64,000 nt of DNA, taken from VFMC01 sp046331225. Its GTDB lineage: Bacteria > Actinomycetota > Acidimicrobiia > Acidimicrobiales > Ilumatobacteraceae. The number at the start of each line of letters is the position of its first letter. Positions within the stretch are counted from its first letter, which is position 1. Positions 1 to 7,442 of this stretch are shown piece after piece. The stretch spans positions 186,001 to 250,000 of the forward strand of contig JAXLRF010000007.1 of NCBI GenBank assembly GCA_046331225.1. The letters run 5' to 3'. The translations under genes were made by a program, and so were the position numbers. The notes below the pieces were generated by a model. It was not told the DNA's origin and made no database searches. It saw only the letters and a list, made by a program, of their open reading frames with translations.

Positions 1-241
1 GGTCGTAGGCCCGAGCCAGGAACCAGCAGTACGGCACGTGGATCGTGCCGCTGAGGAACGCCCACTTCCAGCCCTCGCTCGGGAAGCCGCCGACCACCAG
101 GATGATCACCAGGCAGATCGCACCGGCGAGCGTGAACTGCCCCCAGAGTGCCAAGAACCGGTCGCCGCTCTGTTTGACGGCGAGGTTCCAACCGGCGTGC
201 ATGACCGCAGCGGTGAGAGCGAGCAGGGTGGCGGCGAGCAC
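1..241 (-). CDS. EamA/DMT-family transporter, N-terminal fragment
   Basis: This is the first 80 codons of a gene that runs off the left edge of the window. The GTG at 241 is the only possible start, because an in-frame TAG lies 15 bases upstream. The protein opens with a hydrophobic helix containing AAVMHAGWNLAVKQSGD, the signature of the first segment of EamA (drug/metabolite transporter) permeases. A second helix follows (QFTLAGAICLVIILVVGG), then a third beginning WAFLSGTIHVPYCWFLA. EamA proteins are ten-helix inner-membrane exporters of small metabolites; no substrate can be named. It is divergent from the JAMM peptidase gene with 25 bases between start codons. Confidence 0.75.
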   Translation of the reverse strand, partial: MLAATLLALTAAVMHAGWNLAVKQSGDRFLALWGQFTLAGAICLVIILVVGGFPSEGWKWAFLSGTIHVPYCWFLARAYD

Positions 242-254
242 AGCGGACCGACGC

Positions 255-260
255 TACCCT
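255..260 (+). promoter_or_regulatory. -10 hexamer TACCCT of the JAMM gene
   Basis: TACCCT is followed by six bases and then the GTG at 267, so transcription would begin at the start codon (leaderless). No Shine-Dalgarno sequence fits in the gap, and this spacing helped choose the start. Confidence 0.5.
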
Positions 261-266
261 CACGGC

Positions 267-674
267 GTGCTCGCGGCCCCGCTGGTGTTCCCGTCGTCGG
301 CGTTCGCCGAGATGATCGGCCACATGTACGACGGCTATCCGCTCGAGGCGTGCGGGCTGTTGATCGGCGCGGGCCACACGGTCCACCGGTTCGTGCCCTG
401 CGCCAACGTGGCCGGCTCGGCCCGGGTGTACACGATCGACCCGCGCGAGCACCTGCGTGCCGAGCGGGCCGCCGACGACCTCGGACTCGAGGTGATCGGC
501 GTGGTGCACAGCCACACCCACAGCGAGCCCTACCCCAGCCCCACCGACGTGGCGCAGGCGCCCGACCCCGGCTGGCACTACGTGATCGTCAGCCTCAAGC
601 GCGGGGCTCCCGAGAGCCGCAGCTACCGCATCGTCGACGGCCGGATCTCCGAGGAGCCGATCTCCGTCGCCTGA
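267..674 (+). CDS. JAMM/MPN (M67) metallopeptidase, Mec-like
   Basis: 135-aa single-domain zinc peptidase of the JAMM (Mov34/MPN+) family. Glu27 lies in LEACGLLIG. The zinc-site motif His81-x-His83-x7-Ser91-x2-Asp94 is intact in HSHTHSEPYPSPTD. In Mycobacterium tuberculosis the homologue Mec (Rv1334) cleaves the cysteine adduct from the ubiquitin-like sulfur carrier CysO, so that CysM-made cysteine is released. The next gene here is cysM, 79 bases downstream, which fits that role. No CysO gene lies between them, unlike mec-cysO-cysM. The family is well supported; the exact substrate is inferred from context. Confidence 0.85.
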   Translation: MLAAPLVFPSSAFAEMIGHMYDGYPLEACGLLIGAGHTVHRFVPCANVAGSARVYTIDPREHLRAERAADDLGLEVIGVVHSHTHSEPYPSPTDVAQAPDPGWHYVIVSLKRGAPESRSYRIVDGRISEEPISVA

Positions 675-753
675 GCTACGATTTCCGAGGAATCCGATCG
701 GCTTTCGGGTGGTTGTAGCCGGTCGAACCTCGGACTGAAGGAGCGACGGCGCC

Positions 754-1704
754 ATGATCCCGGCCCACAACGTGCTCGACCTGATCGGCAACACCCCGAT
801 GGTCGACGTCAGCAACCTGTCGCCCAACCCGAACGTCCGCATCTACGCGAAGCTCGAGGGTCAGAACCCGTTCGGCTCGGTGAAGGACCGCATCGCCAAG
901 CAGATGATCGAGGACGCCGAGAAGGACGGGCGTCTGCAGCCGGGCCAGACGATCGTCGAACCGTCCTCGGGCAACACCGGGATCGCGCTCGCCGCGATCG
1001 CCAAAGTGAAGGGCTACCCGATCAAGATCCTCATGCCGACGAGCGTGTCGATCGAGCGCCGGCAGATGCTCGAGGTGTTCGGCGCCGAGCTGATCCTCAC
1101 GCCGGGCGAGGAGGGCAGCAACGGCGCGGTGCGCCGTGCCGTCGAGCTCGCCGAACAGCACCCCGAGTGGTGCTTCCTCTACCAGTACGCCAACGACTCC
1201 AACCCGCGTGCCCACTACGAGGGCACCGGTCCCGAGATCCTGCGCGACTGCCCCGAGATCACCCACTTCGTCGCCGGCCTCGGCACGAGCGGCACGCTCA
1301 TGGGCACCGGCACGTATCTGAAGGAGCACAAGCCCGACGTCAAGATCGTCGCGATCGAGCCGCCGCTCGGCGAGCGGGTCGAGGGGCTGCGCAACCTCGA
1401 CGACGGCTACATCCCGCCGGTGTTCGAGATGTGGCAGGGCATGGAGGTGCTCGACCGCAAGCGCGTGGTGCGTCCCCGCGAATCGCTCGAGTGGACCCGC
1501 CGACTGGTATCGGAGTGCGGCGTGTTCGCCGGCATCTCGAGCGGCGCGGCGATGGCCGGTGCCGCCAAGGTCGCCACCGAGATCGACGAGGGCACCGTGG
1601 TGTTCATCGTGTGCGACTACGGCTGGAAGTACCTGTCGACCGGCGCCTACACCGACGACCTCGACGACGCCGAGAAGAAGGCAGAGCAGATCATCTACTT
1701 CTGA
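754..1704 (+). CDS. cysM: cysteine synthase CysM
   Basis: 316-aa fold-type-II PLP enzyme forming L-cysteine from an activated serine (O-phosphoserine in the mycobacterial CysM type, O-acetylserine in CysK). The PLP lysine is Lys44 in NPFGSVKDR. The substrate loop SSGNTG and the phosphate-binding glycine run GLGTSGTLMGTG are present. The C-terminus ends in KKAEQIIYF; mobile C-terminal tails of this kind are used by CysM to shield the aminoacrylate intermediate. A GGAG Shine-Dalgarno precedes the ATG. Adjacency to the JAMM peptidase favours the CysO-thiocarboxylate-dependent CysM type, but whether sulfide or a protein thiocarboxylate is the sulfur donor is not settled by sequence alone. Confidence 0.9.
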   Translation: MIPAHNVLDLIGNTPMVDVSNLSPNPNVRIYAKLEGQNPFGSVKDRIAKQMIEDAEKDGRLQPGQTIVEPSSGNTGIALAAIAKVKGYPIKILMPTSVSIERRQMLEVFGAELILTPGEEGSNGAVRRAVELAEQHPEWCFLYQYANDSNPRAHYEGTGPEILRDCPEITHFVAGLGTSGTLMGTGTYLKEHKPDVKIVAIEPPLGERVEGLRNLDDGYIPPVFEMWQGMEVLDRKRVVRPRESLEWTRRLVSECGVFAGISSGAAMAGAAKVATEIDEGTVVFIVCDYGWKYLSTGAYTDDLDDAEKKAEQIIYF

Positions 1705-1793
1705 TCGGCGGCCGACCACGCAGCGTGAGGTCGTTTGACCTGGGGTGATGCCCGGGTCGGTCAAGTCTTGACGTCGGGTGCCGATACCTGATC

Positions 1794-3509
1794 GTGCACG
1801 TTCGCCGACACGCTCACCTCTCGCGCCGCGCCCTCGCCGTCGCGCTCGCCCTCGGGACCCTCGCGCCGGCGGTCCCCCTGCTCGACCCGGCCGTGGTCAC
1901 GGTGGTCGCCGACGACGCCGCGTCGAACGCCGGCCCGTCGGCCTACGTGCCGCTCACGCCGGTCCGCCTGGCCGACACCCGGCCGGACGGCGGTGTGGGC
2001 GGGTTCAGCTCGCTCGATCCGCACACGATCCGCGTGGTGGTGGCCGGCCGCGCCGGCGTGCCGGCGAACGCCAGTGCGGTCGTGGTGAACATCACCGCGG
2101 TCGACACCCGGGCTCCCGGGTACGTGACGGCGTTCCCCGCCGGCGAACCCGCCCCCACCGCCTCGTCGCTCAACGTCGACCGGGCGGGCCGGGTGATCTC
2201 GAACCTCGCGACCGTGCGCCTCGGCCAGGGTGGCGCGATCGACATCACCGCGAGCGCCGACATGCACCTCGTCGTCGACGTCGTCGGCGCCTACACGCCT
2301 CGGCCGACGCCCGTCGCCGCCGGTCGGCTCGAGACGTTCCCCGGTGGCGCCCGTCGCGCACTCGACACGCGCGATCTCGCTGCGCCGCTCGCCGCCGGTG
2401 AGGTCCGCTCGGTCGACGTCGCCGGCGTCGGCGTGCCCGCCGGGGCGAGCGCGGTGGTGGTCGACGTGGTGGCGACCGAGACCGCCGTCGGCTTCTGGAC
2501 CGCGTTCCCGCACGGTTCGTCGCTGCCGGTCGCCAGCACGCTCAACATCGACGAGCCCGGCCAGACCCGCAGCGCGCAGGCGATCGTCGCGCTGCCCGCG
2601 GGCGCCACCTCGTTCCAGGTGTTCTCGATGGGCGGCGGCCACCTCGTCGTCGACGTCGCCGGCTGGTTCACCGGCTCGACCGCGACGGTCACCACCGCCG
2701 GGCTGTTCGTGCCGACGAGCCCGCAACGCGTGCTCGACACCCGCGACCAGTTCCCCCTCGCGCCATGGGGTGGCAGTGAGATCGAGTTCGGTACGGGCTC
2801 GCCGTTCGCGTCGACCACCGGGGCCGTGGCACTCAACATCACCGCCACCGACCCCTGGTACGTCGGCTACGTGACCGTGCACCCGGCCGGCGTCACGCGC
2901 CCGCTCGCGTCGAACCTCAACGTCACCGCGTTCGACCAGATCATCGCCAACCACGCGATCGTCCGGGCCGGCACACGCGGCCTCGCCGTCTACACGCAGT
3001 CGGGCACGCAGCTCGTGGCCGACGTCGCCGGCTGGTACCTCGGCACGCCCGAGCCGAGCACACTGCCCGAGGCCTACACCGCGCCGTCGTCGCCCGTCGC
3101 CGCGGTGGGCATCGCCGCGCCGAGCATCGGCCCCGGGGTGATGATCGGCAACCACCGCAACATCGATGTCAACATCAACCTCGGCCAGGCCGGGCTCTGG
3201 ATGGGGTCGGGGCAGCTCGGCACCAACGAGCACAACGTCTACTTCGCACACCGGACCAGCCACGGCGGCGTGTTCCGCAACATCGACCGGCTCACGCCGG
3301 GCACCACGTTCTCGATGGTGGGTGCCGACGGACGCACCTACCAGTACCTGGTCACCCGGCAGGACGTGATCCTGCCCAAGCCGGCCGAACTGCTCCGCGT
3401 CGTCGGCGACGCCGGCCCGGTCACCGTCACCCTGGTGGCCTGCCACCCGCCCGGCAAGATCACCTACCGCCTGGCGGTCACCGGTCGGCTGATCGGGGTG
3501 TCGGGCTGA
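1794..3509 (+). CDS. secreted LDTR-repeat protein with C-terminal sortase domain
   Basis: 571 aa from a GTG start. A signal peptide (RRALAVALALGTLAPAVPLL) is followed by three beta-rich modules of about 115 aa (roughly residues 52-168, 178-292 and 305-415). Each opens with a RLADTR/RALDTR/RVLDTR motif and ends with VVDVxGxY/W. Residues about 435-571 form a sortase-like domain: His486 in FAHRTSHGG, Cys550 in TLVACHPPG and Arg559 in ITYRLAVTG match the class E/D His-Cys-Arg triad. Cys550 is the only cysteine in the whole protein. The three other LDTR proteins in the window have paired cysteines in each module. Sortases normally join or anchor surface proteins; a secreted enzyme carrying three adhesion-like modules is unusual. 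The 3' end overlaps the convergent acyltransferase by 32 bases. Domain call is strong, function inferred. Confidence 0.8.
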   Translation: MHVRRHAHLSRRALAVALALGTLAPAVPLLDPAVVTVVADDAASNAGPSAYVPLTPVRLADTRPDGGVGGFSSLDPHTIRVVVAGRAGVPANASAVVVNITAVDTRAPGYVTAFPAGEPAPTASSLNVDRAGRVISNLATVRLGQGGAIDITASADMHLVVDVVGAYTPRPTPVAAGRLETFPGGARRALDTRDLAAPLAAGEVRSVDVAGVGVPAGASAVVVDVVATETAVGFWTAFPHGSSLPVASTLNIDEPGQTRSAQAIVALPAGATSFQVFSMGGGHLVVDVAGWFTGSTATVTTAGLFVPTSPQRVLDTRDQFPLAPWGGSEIEFGTGSPFASTTGAVALNITATDPWYVGYVTVHPAGVTRPLASNLNVTAFDQIIANHAIVRAGTRGLAVYTQSGTQLVADVAGWYLGTPEPSTLPEAYTAPSSPVAAVGIAAPSIGPGVMIGNHRNIDVNINLGQAGLWMGSGQLGTNEHNVYFAHRTSHGGVFRNIDRLTPGTTFSMVGADGRTYQYLVTRQDVILPKPAELLRVVGDAGPVTVTLVACHPPGKITYRLAVTGRLIGVSG

Positions 3510-4617
3510 CGGGTGCGGCCGCCGGGTCGCGCTTCACCCACTGACGACCGAACAGGTAGATCACCGGCAGGGTGAACAGCAGCGGTCCGAGGATCGCGAA
3601 CGGACGCGTGAGCCACCACCACAGGTCGGGTGACGTCGGCTCGTTGCGTTCGCCCGCGATCGCGTACTTCACGGCCCGGTGCAGCGCCATCCCGGTGGTG
3701 TGGAACAAGAACAGCGGCATCGAGAACCGGTTGATCGTCTCGTTCAGCCACGTCCAGCGCGGCCGCTCGAGCCGTCGTTCCATCGACGGCCGCACGATCT
3801 CGGCCACGCCTGCCTGGAACATCACCAGCGCCACGATGCAGATCGAAGGCGGCGCCATGTTCGACCGTTCGCCCGGCACACCCACCATCGACCCCGGGTA
3901 GAGCCCGCTGAACACGAGGCCGCCGAGCAGGAAGCAGCCGGCCCACAGCAAGGTCCAGTCGATCCGGCGGGTGAGCGCGACGAGCCGGTCGTAGAAGAAC
4001 CCGGCCTGGTGGCACAGGCCCCACACGAACAGCATGTTCAGCATGCCGAGCCACTCGAGGTCGTAGCGGAACCGACCGATGTCGACCGCCACGGCGGCGC
4101 CGGCCATGAACACCAGCACGATCGAGTCGAAGCGTCGGTGCAGCCACAGCATCACCGGCAACAACGCGACCAACGCCAGGTACACGGCCATGAACCACAG
4201 CGGGCTCACCACCAGGAACACGGCCCGGCCCACCCACTCGAGGTCGAACACGGCACCGAGCACGGAGCCGAGCACGAACCAGGTGACGAACAGCGCGAGC
4301 GCCGGCACGGCGAGCCGCTGCAGGCGCCGCCCGGTGAACGCCCAGATCGACACCCCTCGCGCGTTCGCCTTGGTCCACGCCTGCAGGTGCCCGTAGCCCC
4401 CGACGTAGAAGAACAGCGGCATCACCTGCAGCAACCACGTGGCGATCCACAACCCGGTCGTGAAGCCGATCGGGTTGGTCGCGTGTGGCCCGTCGTCACG
4501 CCAGATCACGATCGTGAACACCCAGTGCCACAGCACGACGACGATCAGGCTGAACGCCCGCAGGAAGTCGACGTACGCGTTGCGGTCGGTCGTCTCCGTC
4601 GGCGTACCCTCGGCCAC
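3478..4617 (-). CDS. acyltransferase 3 family membrane protein
   Basis: 379-aa polytopic protein of the acyltransferase-3 (NodX/OafA/WecH-type) family, which O-acetylates surface sugars or lipids from the cytoplasmic membrane. The N-terminal family signature is present: YVDFLRAFSLIVVVLWHWVF, with the catalytic-type His in the first helix. About ten hydrophobic segments follow, including MPLFFYVGGYGH and FSMPLFLFHTTGM. The GTG at 4617 is the closest start that leaves a short cytoplasmic tail before the DFLR motif. It abuts, base to base, the GTG of the divergent CPBP gene within a CACGTG hexamer. The 3' end overlaps the sortase gene tail to tail. Confidence 0.8.
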   Translation of the reverse strand: MAEGTPTETTDRNAYVDFLRAFSLIVVVLWHWVFTIVIWRDDGPHATNPIGFTTGLWIATWLLQVMPLFFYVGGYGHLQAWTKANARGVSIWAFTGRRLQRLAVPALALFVTWFVLGSVLGAVFDLEWVGRAVFLVVSPLWFMAVYLALVALLPVMLWLHRRFDSIVLVFMAGAAVAVDIGRFRYDLEWLGMLNMLFVWGLCHQAGFFYDRLVALTRRIDWTLLWAGCFLLGGLVFSGLYPGSMVGVPGERSNMAPPSICIVALVMFQAGVAEIVRPSMERRLERPRWTWLNETINRFSMPLFLFHTTGMALHRAVKYAIAGERNEPTSPDLWWWLTRPFAILGPLLFTLPVIYLFGRQWVKRDPAAAPVSPTPRSADR

Positions 4618-5349
4618 GTGGGCGATCGTACGCCGCAGCGCGAGGTCGACCGGGCGGTGCCCGCGACGGCGATGGCGTCGGTCGTGGCACTGCTCGCCCT
4701 GGCGAACGTGATGTCGAACCGGGTGTTGCCCGCCGAGGCGTACGTGCCGTGGAACCTGGGCGTCGCCGCGCTGTTGCTCGTGATCGCCCGCCGTCACGTC
4801 ACCGACGGCGAGCTCGGGCTGGGGGAGTGGCGGTGCGGCGCCGCGTTCGGTGGCGTGCTCGCCGCACTCACGCTCGGCGTGATGCTGCTCGCCCTGGCGA
4901 TGCCGGTGTTCCACCAGCTGTACGAGGATCGCCGGGTGGACGACACGGCGGCCGAGGTGATGTACCAGGCGCTCGTCCGGGTACCGCTCGGCACCGTGCT
5001 GCTCGAAGAGCTGGCGTTCCGCTCGGTGGTGCCGGCGATGGCGGCGCGACGGCTCGGCGTGCTGCGCGCCAGCGTCGTCGCCTCGGCGCTGTTCGGGCTC
5101 TGGCACGTGCTGCCCGCCTGGAACCTCAACCGGTCGAACGAGGCGGCCGGCGACGTGTTCGGCAGCGGCACGTGGGGCACGGTCGCCGCCGTGGGTTTCG
5201 GCGTCGTCGGCACCACGATCGCCGGGCTGTGGTGGTGCTGGATCCGGGTGCGCGCCCGCAGCATCCTCGCGACGGTGATCGCACACACGGCGACCAACTC
5301 GATCGGCTACCTGTTGGCGTTCGCCGTGATGCGCTCCCGTGCGGCCTGA
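4618..5349 (+). CDS. CPBP family intramembrane metalloprotease
   Basis: 243 aa from the GTG at 4618; GTG 4657 and ATG 4672 are possible shorter starts. The CAAX-protease/bacteriocin-processing (CPBP, M79/Abi) motifs are complete. EExxxR is Glu130-Glu131-Arg135 (LLEELAFRS), FxxxH is Phe159-His163 (LFGLWHVLP), and the last motif HxxxN is His223-Asn227 (AHTATNS). About six or seven membrane helices surround these. Members cleave prenylated or other membrane-embedded substrates, or act as immunity proteins; no substrate is suggested here. It is head to head with the acyltransferase, and its 3' end overlaps the convergent DUF4188 gene by 43 bases. Confidence 0.8.
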   Translation: MGDRTPQREVDRAVPATAMASVVALLALANVMSNRVLPAEAYVPWNLGVAALLLVIARRHVTDGELGLGEWRCGAAFGGVLAALTLGVMLLALAMPVFHQLYEDRRVDDTAAEVMYQALVRVPLGTVLLEELAFRSVVPAMAARRLGVLRASVVASALFGLWHVLPAWNLNRSNEAAGDVFGSGTWGTVAAVGFGVVGTTIAGLWWCWIRVRARSILATVIAHTATNSIGYLLAFAVMRSRAA

Positions 5350-5819
5350 CCCTTGCGGCTCACCGGCACGTGCGACGTGGCGGCGGCGAGGCCCATGACG
5401 GGCATGTTCACGTAGATGCACTCGTAGTCGGCGGCCTTCACGCGGTACGTCTCGTGGTACACGCCCACGTCGCCGCTCGAGCCGATCTTGGCGTTGAACG
5501 CCCGCCACGCCGCCAGGTGCGGGTCGTCCTGGTCACGGGCGAAGCGCTCGAGGTCGTCGAAGCTGCGCCAGTACTGGATGAGGGTGACGGTGCGGCCGAA
5601 CATCGAGCGCACGCCGAGCAGCCCCTTGTGCGGGTGGGTCATCAGCTCGCGGAGCATCGGGCCCATCGCGCCGGCGACGGGGGCCCACTTGTGCACCTTC
5701 CACAGCTTGTTGACACGCATGCCGATGACGAACACGACGAACTCGTCGACGGGCTCGCCGTCGGGGCCGAGCACCGTGCTGACGTCGGCGGTGTAGCGGC
5801 CAGGGTGGATCGTGGCCAT
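5307..5819 (-). CDS. DUF4188 domain protein
   Basis: 170 aa. It contains the DUF4188 hallmark MRVNKLWKVHKWAPV followed by LIQYWRSFDDLERFARD and YHETYRV, a dimeric alpha/beta barrel fold related to monooxygenases and dehydratase-like haem proteins. No enzymatic role is established for the family. An AAGGAGT Shine-Dalgarno lies before the ATG. The gene is divergent from a MerR regulator. The shared 98-base spacer carries two dyads built from the same TGGAGAGT half-site, so this gene is the likely regulated target. Confidence 0.75.
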   Translation of the reverse strand: MATIHPGRYTADVSTVLGPDGEPVDEFVVFVIGMRVNKLWKVHKWAPVAGAMGPMLRELMTHPHKGLLGVRSMFGRTVTLIQYWRSFDDLERFARDQDDPHLAAWRAFNAKIGSSGDVGVYHETYRVKAADYECIYVNMPVMGLAAATSHVPVSRKGQAARERITANANR

Positions 5820-5837
5820 CGGGACTCCTTCGCGTGA

Positions 5838-5886
5838 AATGGAGAGTAATACTCTCCATTCGGTGGATGGAGAGTGCCACTCACCA
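5838..5886. promoter_or_regulatory. paired operator dyads between DUF4188 and merR
   Basis: Bases 5838-5860 form a perfect 11-base inverted repeat with one central base (AATGGAGAGTA / TACTCTCCATT). A second, imperfect copy at 5868-5886 reuses the half-site (TGGAGAGTG / CACTCACCA). Long dyads of this form are typical MerR operators. Confidence 0.7.
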
Positions 5887-5905
5887 TGTCGCCTGTCAAG
5901 CGCTC

Positions 5906-5911
5906 TAGGCT
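5906..5911 (+). promoter_or_regulatory. -10 hexamer TAGGCT of merR
   Basis: TAGGCT lies six bases before the ATG at 5918, with no room for a ribosome binding site, indicating a leaderless transcript. Confidence 0.5.
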
Positions 5912-5917
5912 CACCCC

Positions 5918-6595
5918 ATGCGCATCGCCGCCCTCAGCTCGGCCACCGGGGTCAGCGTGGCCACGCTGAAGTACTACCTGCGCGAGGGGCTGGTGCACCC
6001 CGGCCGCGCCACGGCCGTCAACCAGGCCGACTACGACGACTCGCACGTGCGCCGCGTGCGCCTCGTGCGGGCGCTGCTCGAGCTCGGGCACCTGAGCATC
6101 GCCGACGTCGCCCGGGTGATCGCCGCCGTCGACGACGACGCGGTGCCGATCCACGACGCGTTCGGGCTCGCGCAGGACGCGATGGCCCGTCCCGCCACGC
6201 CGCCCATCCCGCCCGACGACGAGCGCCTGGCCACGGCCCGCCTCATGGTCGACGCCTTCGTCGACCACCACCAGCTGCTGGTCCGGCCCGAGGCCGGCGT
6301 GCGCGACATGTTGGCCGGCGCCTTGGTGACGCTCGCCGAGTTCGGTTTCGTGTCGTTCGATCCCGCCACACCGGCGCCCTACGACGACGGCAGCGGTCAC
6401 GCCCAGTTCACCGCCTTCGTCGACTTCTTCCGCTCGATGGCCGCACGCGAGCTCGACGGCGTGCCCGACACCGACCGCACGGCGCAGACCGAGGTCACGG
6501 TGGTGGGCACGGTGGCGGTCGAGGTGGCGATGAGCGCCATCCGGCGCATGGCGCTCGAGGACGCCAGCCACCGTCGGTTCGGCACCGACCGGTAG
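5918..6595 (+). CDS. MerR family transcriptional regulator
   Basis: 225 aa. The N-terminal winged helix-turn-helix has the MerR pattern: IAALSSATGVSVATLKYYLR, then EGLVHPGRATAVNQADYDDS and HVRRVRLVRALLELGHLSI. The long C-terminal part (about residues 80-225) is an uncharacterised effector/dimerisation region. It has no cysteine cluster, so a metal or redox signal is unlikely. It is divergent from the DUF4188 gene across two operator dyads, so local control and autoregulation are likely. Its TAG stop overlaps the TAGCCT hexamer in front of murI. Confidence 0.85.
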   Translation: MRIAALSSATGVSVATLKYYLREGLVHPGRATAVNQADYDDSHVRRVRLVRALLELGHLSIADVARVIAAVDDDAVPIHDAFGLAQDAMARPATPPIPPDDERLATARLMVDAFVDHHQLLVRPEAGVRDMLAGALVTLAEFGFVSFDPATPAPYDDGSGHAQFTAFVDFFRSMAARELDGVPDTDRTAQTEVTVVGTVAVEVAMSAIRRMALEDASHRRFGTDR

Positions 6596-6607
6596 CCTCG
6601 GGGCCCG

Positions 6608-7432
6608 ATGGACGCTCGTCCGATCGGGATGTTCGACAGTGGGTTCGGCGGGCTCACGGTGGCGCGCGCCGTGATCGACCTGCTGCCCGACGAGCACCTC
6701 GTCTACGTCGGCGACACCGGCCGCTACCCGTACGGGTCGAAGCCGCAGCACGACGTCGCCGACTACGCCCGCCAGATCGCGCACTACCTGATCGACGAGC
6801 ACGACGTGAAGGTGCTGGTCGTCGCGTGCAACACCGCCGCCTCGGCGGTCGACCTCGCCGCCGAGCTGCCGGTACCGGTCGTGGGCGTGATCGAGCCCGG
6901 CGCCCGCGCACTCGTGCAAGCCACGCGCTCGGGTCACGTGGGCGTGATCGGCACGGTCGGCACCGTCGGATCGGGCTCGTACCAGCGCGCCGTCGTGCAC
7001 GCCGCCGATGCCCTCGGTGACGAGCCCGAGATCGAGCTCACCTGCGCGGCCTGCCCCGGCTTCGTCGAGTTCGTCGAACGCGGCGTCGTCACCGGCGACG
7101 AGATCACCGTCCTCGCCGAGCGCCTGCTCGCACCCGTCCGCGAGGCCAAGGTCGACACGCTGCTGCTCGGCTGCACCCACTACCCGTACCTCGCCCGCGT
7201 CATCGGCGAGGTGATGGGGTCCGAGGTCGTGCTCGTGTCGTCGGCCGACGAGACCGCGTTCGCGCTGCGCGCCCTCCTCGCCGAGGCCGACCTCGCGCGC
7301 GCCCCCGGCGACGGACCGGGCCGCCACTCGTTCTTCTCGTCGGGCGACGTCGACTGGTTCCGCGCCCTCGGCCGTCGGCTGCTCGGTCCCGAGCTCGTCG
7401 AGGCCCACCCCGTGTCGTTCCCCGGTTCCTGA
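6608..7432 (+). CDS. murI: glutamate racemase
   Basis: 274 aa, usual length. It interconverts L- and D-glutamate for peptidoglycan synthesis in the cytoplasm, without a cofactor. The two catalytic cysteines are Cys74 in VVACNTAAS and Cys189 in LLLGCTHYPYL. The N-terminal IGMFDSGFGGLTVAR and the YVGDTGRYPYG loop are canonical. A TAGCCT hexamer sits nine bases before the ATG. The order murI-rph-rdgB matches other actinobacteria, where mec-cysM also lies nearby; here five unrelated genes separate the two groups. Confidence 0.95.
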   Translation: MDARPIGMFDSGFGGLTVARAVIDLLPDEHLVYVGDTGRYPYGSKPQHDVADYARQIAHYLIDEHDVKVLVVACNTAASAVDLAAELPVPVVGVIEPGARALVQATRSGHVGVIGTVGTVGSGSYQRAVVHAADALGDEPEIELTCAACPGFVEFVERGVVTGDEITVLAERLLAPVREAKVDTLLLGCTHYPYLARVIGEVMGSEVVLVSSADETAFALRALLAEADLARAPGDGPGRHSFFSSGDVDWFRALGRRLLGPELVEAHPVSFPGS

Positions 7433-7442
7433 AGGAGATCCC

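Noticed and set aside
1728..1741. AGGTC-GTTT-GACCT hairpin downstream of cysM
   Set aside because: Only five base pairs and no T-run; too weak to call a terminator.
1761..3446. Long minus-strand frame opposite the sortase-LDTR gene
   Set aside because: It has no recognisable domains and an Arg/Gly/His-biased composition; the plus-strand gene has a signal peptide, repeats and the sortase triad.
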